From Nocardioides anomalus (GTDB lineage Bacteria; Actinomycetota; Actinomycetes; Propionibacteriales; Nocardioidaceae): a stretch of 64,000 bases of DNA. The translations under genes were made by a program, and so were the position numbers. Shown piece by piece: positions 16,997-25,433 of the stretch. The stretch lies in NCBI RefSeq assembly GCF_011046535.1, contig NZ_CP049257.1:992001-1056000 (forward strand). The letters run 5' to 3'. Position 1 is the first letter of the stretch; every line of letters starts with the position of its first letter. The notes beneath the pieces were generated by a model. That model had not been told where the DNA came from, made no database searches, and saw only the letters and a list, made by a program, of their open reading frames with translations.

Positions 16997-18676
16997 GTGA
17001 GCGACGCGCCCGACATCAAGCCCCGTTCCCGCGACGTCACCGACGGCCTGGAGAGGGCCGCGGCGCGAGGCATGCTGCGGGCGGTGGGCATGGGCGACGA
17101 GGACTTCGCCAAGCCCCAGATCGGCGTGGCCTCGAGCTGGAACGAGATCACCCCCTGCAACCTCTCCCTGCAGCGGCTGGCCCAGGCGGTCAAGCACGGC
17201 GTGCACGCGGCGGGCGGCTTCCCGATGGAGTTCGGCACCATCTCGGTCTCCGACGGCATCTCGATGGGCCACGAGGGGATGCACTTCTCGCTGGTCTCGC
17301 GCGAGGTCATCGCCGACTCGGTCGAGACGGTGATGAGCGCCGAGCGGATGGACGGCTCGGTGCTGCTGGCCGGCTGCGACAAGTCGCTGCCCGGGATGAT
17401 GATGGCCGCCGCGCGGCTCGACCTGGCCAGCGTCTTCCTGTACGCCGGGTCGATCATGCCCGGCCAGGTCGACGGTCGCGACGTGACGATCATCGACGCC
17501 TTCGAGGCGGTCGGCGCCTGCCTGGCCGGCAAGATCAGCCGCGAGGAGGTCGACCGCGTCGAGCGCGCGATCTGTCCCGGTGAGGGCGCGTGCGGTGGCA
17601 TGTACACCGCCAACACCATGGCCGCGGTGGCCGAGGCCATCGGGATGTCGCTGCCCGGCTCGGCCGCGCCGCCGGCCGTGGACCGCCGCCGCGACGGGTT
17701 CGCGCACCGCTCCGGCGAGGCCGTGGTCGGGCTGCTGCGCCGGGGCATCACCGCCCGCCAGATCATGACGCGCGAGGCGTTCGAGAACGCCATCACCGTG
17801 GTCATGGCCCTCGGCGGCTCGACCAACGCCGTGCTGCACCTGCTGGCCATGGCCCGCGAGGCCGAGGTCGACCTGAGCATCGACGACTTCAACCGGATCG
17901 GCGACAAGGTCCCGCACCTCGGCGACCTCAAGCCGTTCGGCCGCTACGTGATGAACGACGTCGACAAGGTCGGCGGCATCCCCGTGGTCATGAAGGCGCT
18001 GCTGGACGCCGGCCTCATGCACGGCGACTGCCTCACCGTCACCGGCAAGACCATGGCCGAGAACCTCTCCACCCTGTCGCCGCCGCCCCTGGACGACGAC
18101 GTGCTGCGTGCCCTGGACCGCCCGATCCACGCCACCGGCGGCCTCACCATCCTCAAGGGCTCGCTCGCCCCCGACGGCGCCGTGGTCAAGAGCGCCGGCT
18201 TCGACGAGTCGGTCTTCACCGGCACCGCCCGGGTCTTCGACGGCGAGCGCGCCGCCATGGACGCCCTCGAGGCCGGGCAGATCACCGCCGGCGACGTGGT
18301 CGTCATCCGCTACGAGGGCCCCAAGGGCGGCCCCGGCATGCGCGAGATGCTGGCCATCACCGGCGCCATCAAGGGCGCCGGGCTGGGCAAGGACGTCCTG
18401 CTCATCACCGACGGCCGGTTCTCCGGCGGCACCACCGGCCTGTGCGTCGGCCACATCGCCCCCGAGGCCGTGGACGGCGGCCCGATCGCGTTCCTGCGCG
18501 ACGGCGACCGGATCACCCTCGACGTCCTCAACCGGTCCCTCGAGGTCGAGCAGGGCGAGGACTGGGACCAGCGCAAGGAAGGCTGGGAGCCGCTGGCGCC
18601 GAAGTACACCACCGGTGTGCTCGCCAAGTACCGCAAGCTCGTCTCCTCAGCCGCGCACGGGGCGGTCACGGGCTAG
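16997..18676 (+). CDS. ilvD: Dihydroxy-acid dehydratase
   Basis: A 559-residue iron-sulfur enzyme converting dihydroxy acids to the 2-keto acids of valine and isoleucine synthesis. Visible cluster-binding motifs are GCDKSLPGM (about residue 125) and [12 protein letters not shown] (about residues 196-207), plus the late [11 protein letters not shown]. Length matches the family. GTG 16997 start. It stands apart from ilvBNC, leuB, ilvE and cimA in this window, and no leader peptide was recognised before it. Confidence 0.96.
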   Translation: MSDAPDIKPRSRDVTDGLERAAARGMLRAVGMGDEDFAKPQIGVASSWNEITPCNLSLQRLAQAVKHGVHAAGGFPMEFGTISVSDGISMGHEGMHFSLVSREVIADSVETVMSAERMDGSVLLAGCDKSLPGMMMAAARLDLASVFLYAGSIMPGQVDGRDVTIIDAFEAVGACLAGKISREEVDRVERAICPGEGACGGMYTANTMAAVAEAIGMSLPGSAAPPAVDRRRDGFAHRSGEAVVGLLRRGITARQIMTREAFENAITVVMALGGSTNAVLHLLAMAREAEVDLSIDDFNRIGDKVPHLGDLKPFGRYVMNDVDKVGGIPVVMKALLDAGLMHGDCLTVTGKTMAENLSTLSPPPLDDDVLRALDRPIHATGGLTILKGSLAPDGAVVKSAGFDESVFTGTARVFDGERAAMDALEAGQITAGDVVVIRYEGPKGGPGMREMLAITGAIKGAGLGKDVLLITDGRFSGGTTGLCVGHIAPEAVDGGPIAFLRDGDRITLDVLNRSLEVEQGEDWDQRKEGWEPLAPKYTTGVLAKYRKLVSSAAHGAVTG

Positions 18677-18728
18677 GCGCCGCGCCTGACCCGGCAACCA
18701 ACGCGGGTCGCTTATCGTCTCCGGTGCG

Positions 18729-19742
18729 ATGGACAGTTCCGAACGCTCCGTGCTGGCCGCCGCGCTCGTCGCGCTGGTGGCGCTGATCGCCACCGCCGCA
18801 GTCGTGCCCGACGTGCGCGACGCCCCGGCCTGGGGGAGCACACCGCAGGCCGACCTGGCGTCCGCGCCGGCGCTCGGGCCCAGCCCGTCCGCACCCGCCT
18901 CGCCGGCCCCGAGCCCGCCGGCCTCGCCGGCGCCACCCCCGGCGCCGGCTACCCCCGCCACCCTCCCGGGCGGGGAGAAGCGGATCTTCGGCGACGGCCG
19001 CTTCCTGGTGGCCTACTACGGCACCGCGCAGACCGGCGCGCTCGGCGTGCTCGGGGAGACCTCGCCGGAGCAGATGGTCAAGCGCGTACGCCGCGCGGCC
19101 GCGCCGTTCGCCCGCCGCCACCAGCCGGTGCAGGTCGTCTTCGAGCTGATCGTCAGCATCGCCGACCGCTCCGCCGGCCCGGGTGGCGACTTCTCCCACG
19201 ACATCGCGCGCCAGGAGGTGCAGCGCTACATCGACGCCGCGCACGAGCACGGCGCCCTGCTCCTGCTCGACGTGCAGCCGGGCCGCTCGGACTTCCTCAC
19301 GATCGCGAAGCGCTGGGGCTGGGCCCTGAAGGACCCGTACGTCGGGCTGGCCCTCGACCCCGAGTGGCGGATGGGCCGGCACGCCGTACCCGGCACGCGG
19401 ATCGGCTCGGTCGGCGCGGCCGAGGTCAACCGGGTCTCGGCCTGGCTGAGCGACCTGGTGCGCCGCAACGACCTGCCGCAGAAGCTGTTCGTGCTCCACC
19501 AGTTCCGCACCGACATGATCCGCGACATCGGCGCCATCAAGCCGCGTCGCGGGCTGGTGATGGTCCAGCACGTCGACGGCTTCGGCACCCCCGGCCAGAA
19601 GCTCGACACCTTCCACGCCGTGGCCCGGCCGCAGCAGTTCTACCTCGGGTTCAAGCTGTTCTACGACGAGGACGTGCGCCGGATGTCGGCCGCCGACGTG
19701 CACCGGATCCGGCCGAAGGTGCGCTTCGTGAGCTTCCAGTAG
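18729..19742 (+). CDS. Exported protein with TIM-barrel-like domain, function unknown
   Basis: A 337-residue protein: signal anchor at residues about 7-27, then a Pro/Ala/Ser-rich linker to about residue 78, then a globular domain. The globular part shows eight regularly spaced hydrophobic strands (FLVAYYG, VQVVFELIVSI, ALLLLDVQPG, VGLALDPEW, LFVLHQF, GLVMVQHV, FYLGFKLF, VRFVSFQ), which fits a beta/alpha barrel as in glycosidases. Acidic residues at strand ends (DVQ, LDPEW) could be catalytic, but no family is assigned. A TATCGT -10-like hexamer about ten bases before the ATG suggests near-leaderless expression. Confidence 0.75.
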   Translation: MDSSERSVLAAALVALVALIATAAVVPDVRDAPAWGSTPQADLASAPALGPSPSAPASPAPSPPASPAPPPAPATPATLPGGEKRIFGDGRFLVAYYGTAQTGALGVLGETSPEQMVKRVRRAAAPFARRHQPVQVVFELIVSIADRSAGPGGDFSHDIARQEVQRYIDAAHEHGALLLLDVQPGRSDFLTIAKRWGWALKDPYVGLALDPEWRMGRHAVPGTRIGSVGAAEVNRVSAWLSDLVRRNDLPQKLFVLHQFRTDMIRDIGAIKPRRGLVMVQHVDGFGTPGQKLDTFHAVARPQQFYLGFKLFYDEDVRRMSAADVHRIRPKVRFVSFQ

Positions 19743-19749
19743 TCGTGCC

Positions 19750-19779
19750 GTGCCCGCCCGGCCGGAGCCGGGCGGGCAC
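19750..19779. terminator. Bidirectional terminator hairpin
   Basis: A perfect 13-bp GC stem (19750-19762 with 19767-19779) around a four-base loop, between the convergent TIM-barrel-like gene and the secreted protein gene at 19801. No T run. Confidence 0.75.
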
Positions 19780-19800
19780 GCCCCCACGGGGTCTCCTGGA

Positions 19801-20445
19801 CTAGGCGCCGAGCCGCAGCGCGGCCAGGATCTGGTTGAGCAGGGTGGTGAGCTGGCCGAGCAGCCCGGCCAGCGGCCCGCCGTCGAGCAGCCCGGTCACC
19901 GCGCACAGCAGGTTGCCGAGCAGGTTGCCGGCCCCGGTGACCGCGACGATGTCGAGCACCACCTGCTTGAGGTGCACCTGGAGCCCGAGCAGGTCCAGGT
20001 CGAGCGGTCCGAGGACCAGGTTGAGGATGTCGCAGCCGGCCCGGCTCGAGACCGCGGCGCCGGCGGACTTCGCGTCGACGGGCTGACCGGCGATCTTCTT
20101 GATCGGGATCGTCTGCAGCGAGCTGAAGGTGCTGGTGCGGCCGCCGCCCTCCTTGACGACGCCCTGGAGCAGGCCCTTGACCGCGGGCTGGCCCTGCTTG
20201 GTGACCACGCGCAGCGGCGTGAACGAGCCGGTGACCTTCTGGCCATCGGCGGTGCGGCCGACCACGCGGGACGTCATCGTCCCCTGGTCGGTGTGGGCGA
20301 CGGTGGAGCTGCGAGCGCCGCGGTCGGACGTGGGAGCGGCGGCCTGCGCGAGGCCCGGCGCCGCGGTGAGTGCGAGCGCGGCCGAGACCACGAGCGCGAC
20401 GAGGCCCAACAGACGGCCGGAGCCGGTGTGACGAGGACTGGACAT
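19801..20445 (-). CDS. Conserved secreted protein of unknown function
   Basis: A 214-residue exported protein with a signal peptide (residues 1-34, ending GLAQAAAP). The C-terminal domain contains LNLVLGPLDLDLLGLQVHL and GNLLGNLLCAVTGLLDGG, a Leu/Gly/Asn-rich pattern I recognise from many secreted actinobacterial proteins with no known function; the single Cys pair (CDIL and LLCAV) may form a disulfide. ATG 20445 chosen because an upstream GGAGGGA ribosome-like site exists and upstream codons are non-protein-like. About 150 bases of leader separate it from the divergent kynU gene; no known riboswitch recognised there. Confidence 0.8.
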   Translation of the reverse strand: MSSPRHTGSGRLLGLVALVVSAALALTAAPGLAQAAAPTSDRGARSSTVAHTDQGTMTSRVVGRTADGQKVTGSFTPLRVVTKQGQPAVKGLLQGVVKEGGGRTSTFSSLQTIPIKKIAGQPVDAKSAGAAVSSRAGCDILNLVLGPLDLDLLGLQVHLKQVVLDIVAVTGAGNLLGNLLCAVTGLLDGGPLAGLLGQLTTLLNQILAALRLGA

Positions 20446-20596
20446 GAAGATGGAATCCCTCCAACGAGCTGGAGGACCCGGGCCCAGAACACCTCCCCGT
20501 GAGGTCCGGCAGGGTCGGTGACCCTTCCGAGGCACCTGTAGCCCGACACCCCGACCTGCAAACCCCCCGGGGTGTCGACTGAGGTAGACATGCCGC

Positions 20597-21817
20597 GTGC
20601 AGGCACCCACCGACCTCGACGCCGCCGACCCGCTGGCGGCGTACCGCGACCGCTTCGTCGGTGCCGAGACCCCGCTGGTCTACTTCGACGGCAACTCGCT
20701 GGGCCGGCCGCTGCGGGCGACCGGCCCGAGGCTGGCGGCGTTCGTGGACCAGGAGTGGGGCGGGAGGCTGATCCGGGGCTGGGACGAGCGGTGGTTCGAC
20801 CTGCCGCGCACGCTCGGTGACCGCCTCGGCGAGGTCTGCCTCGGCGCGGCGGCCGGCCAGGTCGCGATCGGGGACTCGACGACGGTGCTGCTCTACAAGC
20901 TGATGCGCGCCGCCGTCGCCGCGCGGCCCGGGCGGACCGAGATCGTGCTCGACCGCGACCAGTTCCCGACCGACCGGTACGTCGCCGACGGCGTGGCCCG
21001 CGAGTGCGGGCTCACCCTGCGCTGGATCGAGGTCGACACCAACGCCGGCGTCACCGCCGACCAGCTCGCCGCGGTGGTCGGCCCGCAGACCGCGCTGGTC
21101 GTCGTCAACCACGTGGCCTACCGCTCGGCGTACCTGGCCGACGCACCCGAGCTCACCCGGATCGCCCACGACGCCGGCGCGCTCGTGCTCTGGGACCTCT
21201 GCCACTCCGCCGGCGTGGTGCCCACCGAGCTGGACGCCTGGGACGTCGACCTGGCCGTGGGCTGCTCCTACAAGTACCTCAACGGCGGCCCCGGCGCCCC
21301 GGCGTTCCTCTACGTCGCCGAGCGCCTCCAGGACGAGCTCACCCAGCCGATCCAGGGCTGGATGGGTGCCGACGACCCGTTCCTCATGGGGCCGTCCTAC
21401 GTCCCCGCCCCCGGCATCCGCCGCTTCCTGTCGGGCACCCCGGCGATCGTCGGGATGCTCGCTCTGGCGGACATGGTCGAGCTGATCGCCGAGGCCGGTC
21501 TGGACGCGGTGCGCGCCAAGTCCGTCGGCCTCACGGCGTACGCCGTCGACGTGGCCGACGCGCTCCTGGCCCCGGCCGGCGTCGTGCTCGCGTCACCGGC
21601 CGACCCCGAGCGCCGGGGCGGGCACGTGACGCTGCGCCACCCGCTGATGCGCGCGGCCACTGCGGCTCTGTGGGAGCGCGACGTCATCCCCGACTACCGC
21701 GACCCCGACGGCCTGCGGATCGGGCTGTCACCGCTGTCCACGTCGTACGCCGAGGTGCGGGCCGGCCTCGAGGCGGTCGCGGACGTGCTCGAGGAAGTGC
21801 CGCCCCTCGGTGGCTGA
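20597..21817 (+). CDS. kynU: Kynureninase
   Basis: A 406-residue PLP enzyme cleaving kynurenine to anthranilate and alanine in tryptophan breakdown. Seen: YFDGNSLGRP at the N-terminus, IGDSTTVLLYK, the PLP-phosphate region, and the Schiff-base lysine motif GCSYKYLNGGPGAPAF (about residues 221-236). GTG 20597 start. No tryptophan dioxygenase or kynurenine formamidase gene is next to it here, so the other pathway steps must lie elsewhere. Confidence 0.94.
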   Translation: MQAPTDLDAADPLAAYRDRFVGAETPLVYFDGNSLGRPLRATGPRLAAFVDQEWGGRLIRGWDERWFDLPRTLGDRLGEVCLGAAAGQVAIGDSTTVLLYKLMRAAVAARPGRTEIVLDRDQFPTDRYVADGVARECGLTLRWIEVDTNAGVTADQLAAVVGPQTALVVVNHVAYRSAYLADAPELTRIAHDAGALVLWDLCHSAGVVPTELDAWDVDLAVGCSYKYLNGGPGAPAFLYVAERLQDELTQPIQGWMGADDPFLMGPSYVPAPGIRRFLSGTPAIVGMLALADMVELIAEAGLDAVRAKSVGLTAYAVDVADALLAPAGVVLASPADPERRGGHVTLRHPLMRAATAALWERDVIPDYRDPDGLRIGLSPLSTSYAEVRAGLEAVADVLEEVPPLGG

Positions 21818-21940
21818 GGTGCGAGGCCGTCCACGGCCGAGCCTCGAAGCCTCCGCAGGGGGAGGCACCCGCTCAAGCGGGGGGCCGGGCCTCACCAGGC
21901 TTCGAGGGTCGGCCGTGGACGGCCTCCCACCTCAGCCACC
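21809..21940. repeat. 44-bp inverted repeat with 44-bp loop
   Basis: Positions 21809-21852 and 21897-21940 are reverse complements with only two mismatches in 44 positions. Each arm itself contains a near-palindrome (GGCCGTCCACGGCC). The left arm overlaps the last codons of kynU and the right arm ends four bases before the stop of the convergent zinc-finger gene. Most likely a very long bidirectional terminator or a REP/MITE-like element. Confidence 0.9.
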
Positions 21941-21944
21941 GTGG

Positions 21945-22289
21945 TCAGTGGACGTGGTTGCGCCAGTCGGCCGGCACGCGTCCGGCCGGCCCAGGGACGG
22001 GCTGGTCGTCGGGGTGGGCGGTCGGCGGGGCGAGGTCGGGGCCGTCGACGGAGTCCTCGGCCTCGAAGTCCCAGAACCAGTCCTCGCCGGGCTCGAAGCT
22101 CTGCATGACGCGGTGGCCGGTCGCCCGGAAGTGCGCGGAGGCGTGCTGGGCGGGGGAGGAGTCGCAGCAGCCGACGTGCCCGCACTGGGCGCAGCGGCGC
22201 AGGTGCACCCACCAGCCGCCGGCCTCGTCGCACTCGGCGCAGCCGGTGCCGCTCGGCGGGACGGTGGGGTCGATGCCGGTGGTGGTCAC
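21945..22289 (-). CDS. UBP-type zinc finger protein
   Basis: A 114-residue protein with a complete zinc-finger of the ubiquitin-hydrolase (UBP) type: CAEC, CAQCGHVGCCD and the HASAHFRATGH histidines, followed by QSFEPGEDWFWDF. Bacterial members are stand-alone and of unknown role; they cannot bind ubiquitin C-termini in a cell without ubiquitin unless a small modifier tail is recognised. GTG start 22289 overlaps the stop of the upstream membrane-protein gene by four bases, so the two are coupled. Confidence 0.88.
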   Translation of the reverse strand: MTTTGIDPTVPPSGTGCAECDEAGGWWVHLRRCAQCGHVGCCDSSPAQHASAHFRATGHRVMQSFEPGEDWFWDFEAEDSVDGPDLAPPTAHPDDQPVPGPAGRVPADWRNHVH

Positions 22290-22993
22290 GGAGCGACGCT
22301 ACCGGGATCGCGGTACGGGTCCCAGGGCTGCGGCTGCGGCCGGGCCCGCCGGTCGAGCTGGAGCGCGAGCCAGAACAGCAGCAGGAAGAAGACCGTGATC
22401 CCGGCGACCGCGATCAGCACGCCGGGCCAGCCGTGCTCCTCGCGGTGGTCGAGGAACGGGTAGGGGTACCAGCCGCTGGCCAGCCCGACCACCATCGTGT
22501 ACGCCGTCCAGGCCAGCGGCCAGCAGAGCGCCAGCCCGACGTCCCGGCGCTCGATGCGCGGCCGCGGGCCGAACAGCACGAACCCGACGAAGGCCAGCAC
22601 CGGCACCACGACGTGCAGGAGCTTGTCGGCCGCCCAGTCGGCGCCGTCGAGGTCGAGCAGCGGGCGGAGCAGGAAGAAGTGCACGACGCCGGTCACGGTG
22701 ATGCCGACGACCGCCGCGAGCCGGACCGCGCGCCACACCGTGCCGTCGCGCAGCGGGTCGCGGGCCAGCTGGGCGGTCACGACCGCGACCAGGACGTTGC
22801 TCTGGATCGTGAAGTAGGAGACGAACCGCACCAGCCGCAAACCCAGGCCGGGCGGGTCCTGCTCGTCGAGCACCCGGCCACCGTGGACGACGAGCACGAG
22901 CTGGAGCACGAGCGCGACGACGGCCACGACGGCCGTCAGTGCGTGCCAGAGTCGAGCAGTGCGCAGGGTCACGGGCCAGACACTAGGGTCCAC
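22286..22993 (-). CDS. Pr6Pr family membrane protein
   Basis: About 235 residues with six membrane helices and the family's typical FVSYFTIQSNVLVAVV, HVVVPVLAFVGFVLFGP and WYPYPFLD segments. Function of the family (FAR-17a/AIG1-like) is unknown in bacteria. The GTG at 22993 begins just two bases from the divergent GNAT gene; the next in-frame GTG at 22972 (before TLRTARLWHAL) is also plausible. Confidence 0.85.
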   Translation of the reverse strand: MDPSVWPVTLRTARLWHALTAVVAVVALVLQLVLVVHGGRVLDEQDPPGLGLRLVRFVSYFTIQSNVLVAVVTAQLARDPLRDGTVWRAVRLAAVVGITVTGVVHFFLLRPLLDLDGADWAADKLLHVVVPVLAFVGFVLFGPRPRIERRDVGLALCWPLAWTAYTMVVGLASGWYPYPFLDHREEHGWPGVLIAVAGITVFFLLLFWLALQLDRRARPQPQPWDPYRDPGSVAP

Positions 22994-22995
22994 GG

Positions 22996-23691
22996 GTGCC
23001 CGAGGAGAACGAGTACGGCCAGTCCGTCGGCGACCTCGTCCCCGGCTGGGCGCCCCGGCCGCGGCCGCGCCCGGTCACGCTCGAGGGGCGCTACGTCGTC
23101 GTCGAGCCGCTCTCGACGGGCCACGCCCAGGGGCTGTACGCCGCCACCTGCGGTCCGGAGGACCAGGCGCTGTGGACCTACCGCGCCACCGGGGCGCCCA
23201 CGAGCGAGGCCGAGATGACCGCGCTGGTCGCCCGCACCCTCACCACGCCGGACCTGCTGACCTTCGCGCTGGTGCCCGAGGGCCGCGGCGCCGAGGGCCT
23301 CGCGTCGTACACGCGCATCGATCCGGCCACCGGGCAGGTCGAGGTGGCCGGCGTGCTCTTCGGTCGCAGCCTGCAGCGCACGCGGGCGGCCACCGAGGCC
23401 GTGCACCTGCTGATGCGGCACGCGTTCGAGGAGCTGGGCTACCGCCGCTTCGAGTGGAAGTGCGACTCGCTCAACGAGCCGTCGCGGCGGGCGGCGCAGC
23501 GGCTGGGCTTCACCTACGAGGGCCGGTTCCGCCACCACCTGGTGGTCAAGGGCCGCAACCGCGACACCGACTGGTTCTCGATCACCGACACCGAGTGGCC
23601 GGCGGTCCGGGCCGCGCACGAGGCGTGGCTGGACCCGGCGAACTTCGACGACGCGGGCGCCCAGCGCCGTCGGCTGTCCGTGGCACGGTAG
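22996..23691 (+). CDS. GNAT family N-acetyltransferase (RimJ-like)
   Basis: A 231-residue acetyltransferase. It has the RimJ/RimL-type layout: LEGRYVVVEPLSTGHAQGLY at the N-terminus, a helix MRHAFEELGYRRFEWKCDSLN, then SRRAAQRLGFTYEGRFRHH, which form the acetyl-CoA and substrate sites. Acceptor unknown (protein N-terminus, small molecule or antibiotic). GTG 22996 start; followed six bases later by a VOC protein gene in the same direction. Confidence 0.9.
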   Translation: MPEENEYGQSVGDLVPGWAPRPRPRPVTLEGRYVVVEPLSTGHAQGLYAATCGPEDQALWTYRATGAPTSEAEMTALVARTLTTPDLLTFALVPEGRGAEGLASYTRIDPATGQVEVAGVLFGRSLQRTRAATEAVHLLMRHAFEELGYRRFEWKCDSLNEPSRRAAQRLGFTYEGRFRHHLVVKGRNRDTDWFSITDTEWPAVRAAHEAWLDPANFDDAGAQRRRLSVAR

Positions 23692-23696
23692 TGCGC

Positions 23697-24119
23697 ATGG
23701 ACCAACGCATCAGCTTCCTGACCCTGGCCGTGAGCGACCTCGAGGCCTCGCGGCGCTTCTACCTCGACGGCCTCGGCTGGGACGCCGAGGTGGAGGTCGA
23801 GGGCGACGTGGTGATGATCCGCGCGGGCGAGCGGCTCGTCCTCTCGCTGTGGGACCGCGGCCACTTCGAGGCCGAGGTCGGCGCCATCGCCGCGCCGGCC
23901 GGCGCCATCGCGCCGTTCACGATCTCCCACAACGTGGCCTCGCCGGAGGAGGTCGACGCCGTGCTCGAGACCGCGCGCGCCGCCGGCGCCGACCCGGTGC
24001 ACGCCGGTGAGCACCGCGCGTGGGGCGGCTACAGCGGCTACTTCGGCGACCCCGACGGCTACCGCTGGGAGATCGCGCACAACCCGCAGGACATCGGGAT
24101 GTCGGTCGTGCCTCAGTAG
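23697..24119 (+). CDS. VOC family protein (glyoxalase/dioxygenase fold)
   Basis: A 140-residue single-chain VOC protein: FLTLAVSDLEASRRFYLDGLGW at the N-terminus and YFGDPDGYRWEIAHNP at the C-terminus, the family's characteristic ends. Metal-binding residues are incomplete, so it may be a binding protein rather than an enzyme. ATG 23697 lies six bases after the GNAT stop. Its 3' end overlaps the end of the convergent M56 gene by seven bases. Confidence 0.88.
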   Translation: MDQRISFLTLAVSDLEASRRFYLDGLGWDAEVEVEGDVVMIRAGERLVLSLWDRGHFEAEVGAIAAPAGAIAPFTISHNVASPEEVDAVLETARAAGADPVHAGEHRAWGGYSGYFGDPDGYRWEIAHNPQDIGMSVVPQ

Positions 24120-24973
24120 GTCCTGAGCCAGGGCCAGACCACGAACGCCGTGGGCAGCACGAGCACGCCGACCGCGAGCGCGACCAGCACGACGGCCTGC
24201 AGCCGGTGCGGGCCGCGGTCGCCGAGCAGCCGCACGCGCACCAGCAGGCTCGACTCCACCGCCGCCGCGCCGAGCGCGAAGTCCGGGCCGCCCGCGCGGC
24301 CCTCGGCCAGGGTCAGCAGGGCCTGCCCGAGCGCCCGGCGGTCGGAGCAGCGCGTGGCGGCCCGGTCGGCCAGCACCTCCACCAGCAGCCGGACCTCCGA
24401 CAGCGCGGCGGCGCTGGAGACCCAGCGCGGGAACGCGTGGTGCAGCACGCTGAACGCCTCGAGGACCAGGTCGTGGCGAGCCCGCAGGTGCGCGCGCTCG
24501 TGCTGGAGCACCGCGCTGACCTCGGCGGGGGAGAGGCGGTCGAGCGTGCCGGCCGACACCACGACTCGCTCGACCCGACGGCCGGGCACGCAGTAGGCCA
24601 CCGGCACGTCGTGCTCCAGCACCGCCGTCCGGCCGGGCGCGCGGGCGTCGGCGCGGGCCAGCAGGTCGAGCTGCTCGCGGTGGCGGCGCCGGAGGGCGCG
24701 CAGGTCGGTGCCGACCAGGTGGCCGCTGAGCAGCAGCCGGCCCAGGACCAGCGCGGTGAGCACGAGCGCGACCAGGTCGGGCCACCCGACCGGGCCGGTC
24801 ACCACCGACAGCCCGGCGCCGAGCGCGGCGAGCACCGCGGCCAGGGCCACGCCCTGCCAGAGCAGCATCGCGGCGCGCGGCGTACGACGGGTGCGGGGGA
24901 CCCGCGCCAGCACCGCGGGCACCGGACCGGCCAGCAGCACGGCCAGGGCCCCGAGGACCAGCGGGGTGGGCAC
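24113..24973 (-). CDS. M56 family membrane metallopeptidase (BlaR1-like)
   Basis: A 286-residue membrane protease. Helices at residues about 5-25, 35-60, 68-90 and near the C-terminus surround the zinc motif HERAH (about residues 156-160) followed by RHDLVLEAFSVLHHAF, with EVLADRAATR as third zinc ligand region. Such proteins cleave the adjacent BlaI-type repressor; this one lacks the penicillin-binding sensor domain of BlaR1, so the signal is unknown. It lies two bases downstream of the repressor gene. Confidence 0.9.
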   Translation of the reverse strand: MPTPLVLGALAVLLAGPVPAVLARVPRTRRTPRAAMLLWQGVALAAVLAALGAGLSVVTGPVGWPDLVALVLTALVLGRLLLSGHLVGTDLRALRRRHREQLDLLARADARAPGRTAVLEHDVPVAYCVPGRRVERVVVSAGTLDRLSPAEVSAVLQHERAHLRARHDLVLEAFSVLHHAFPRWVSSAAALSEVRLLVEVLADRAATRCSDRRALGQALLTLAEGRAGGPDFALGAAAVESSLLVRVRLLGDRGPHRLQAVVLVALAVGVLVLPTAFVVWPWLRTY

Positions 24974-24975
24974 CC

Positions 24976-25356
24976 TCAGTCCAGCTGGTCGAGGGCGGCG
25001 CGGAGGGCGGCGACGTCCGCCGCGCTGGCGGTGTCCACGAACGCCGCCAGTGCGCTGCGCCGGTCGTGGGCGTCGAAGTCCGCGAGGGTCTCGCGCATCA
25101 GGTCGGCGGTCATCTCGGCGCGGCTGGCCCGGGCGCGGTAGCGGTAGGCCCGCCCGTCGCGCTCCTGGGCCACCAGCTCCTTGCGGGCCAACCGGTCCAT
25201 CACCGTCATCACCGTCGTGTAGGCGATGTCGCGCTCCTCGGCCAGCGCCGCGTGCACCTCGCGCACCGTGAGTCCGTCGTGGGCGGGGTCGGCCGGCGCG
25301 GCCCAGAGCTGCTCCATCACGGAGCGCTCCAGCTCACCGAGGGATCGCAAGGGCAT
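24976..25356 (-). CDS. BlaI/MecI/CopY family transcriptional repressor
   Basis: A 126-residue winged-helix repressor. Helix-turn-helix region LTVREVHAALAEERDIAYTTVMTVMDRL (given here in part: LTVREVHAALAE then IAYTTVMTVMDRL) and wing LVAQERDGRAYRYR are typical of BlaI. In this family a paired M56 protease, encoded next here, inactivates the repressor. The divergent promoter to cydA carries two perfect BlaI-type dyads, suggesting it controls both itself and cytochrome bd oxidase. Confidence 0.93.
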   Translation of the reverse strand: MPLRSLGELERSVMEQLWAAPADPAHDGLTVREVHAALAEERDIAYTTVMTVMDRLARKELVAQERDGRAYRYRARASRAEMTADLMRETLADFDAHDRRSALAAFVDTASAADVAALRAALDQLD

Positions 25357-25384
25357 GTCCTGATTGTACCTACGGGGGTCGTAG

Positions 25385-25420
25385 TACTACATTCCGTAGT
25401 AGATACTACGACGTGTAGTA
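25385..25420. promoter_or_regulatory. Two BlaI-type operator dyads between blaI-like gene and cydA
   Basis: TACTAC-N5-GTAGTA occurs twice without mismatch, at 25385-25401 and 25404-25420, with centres 19 bp apart (close to two helical turns). A weaker half pair CTAC...GTAG lies at 25370-25384. The array ends 13 bases before the cydA ATG, overlapping the region of its ribosome site (GAAGGAG), and starts 28 bases before the repressor start. Confidence 0.88.
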
Positions 25421-25433
25421 GAAGGAGCGCCAC

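Noticed and set aside
20446..20596. Known riboswitch before the secreted protein gene
   Set aside because: Some hairpins exist (for example GGGTCACCGACCC), but none of the conserved cores I know, such as ydaO, glycine or TPP, is present.
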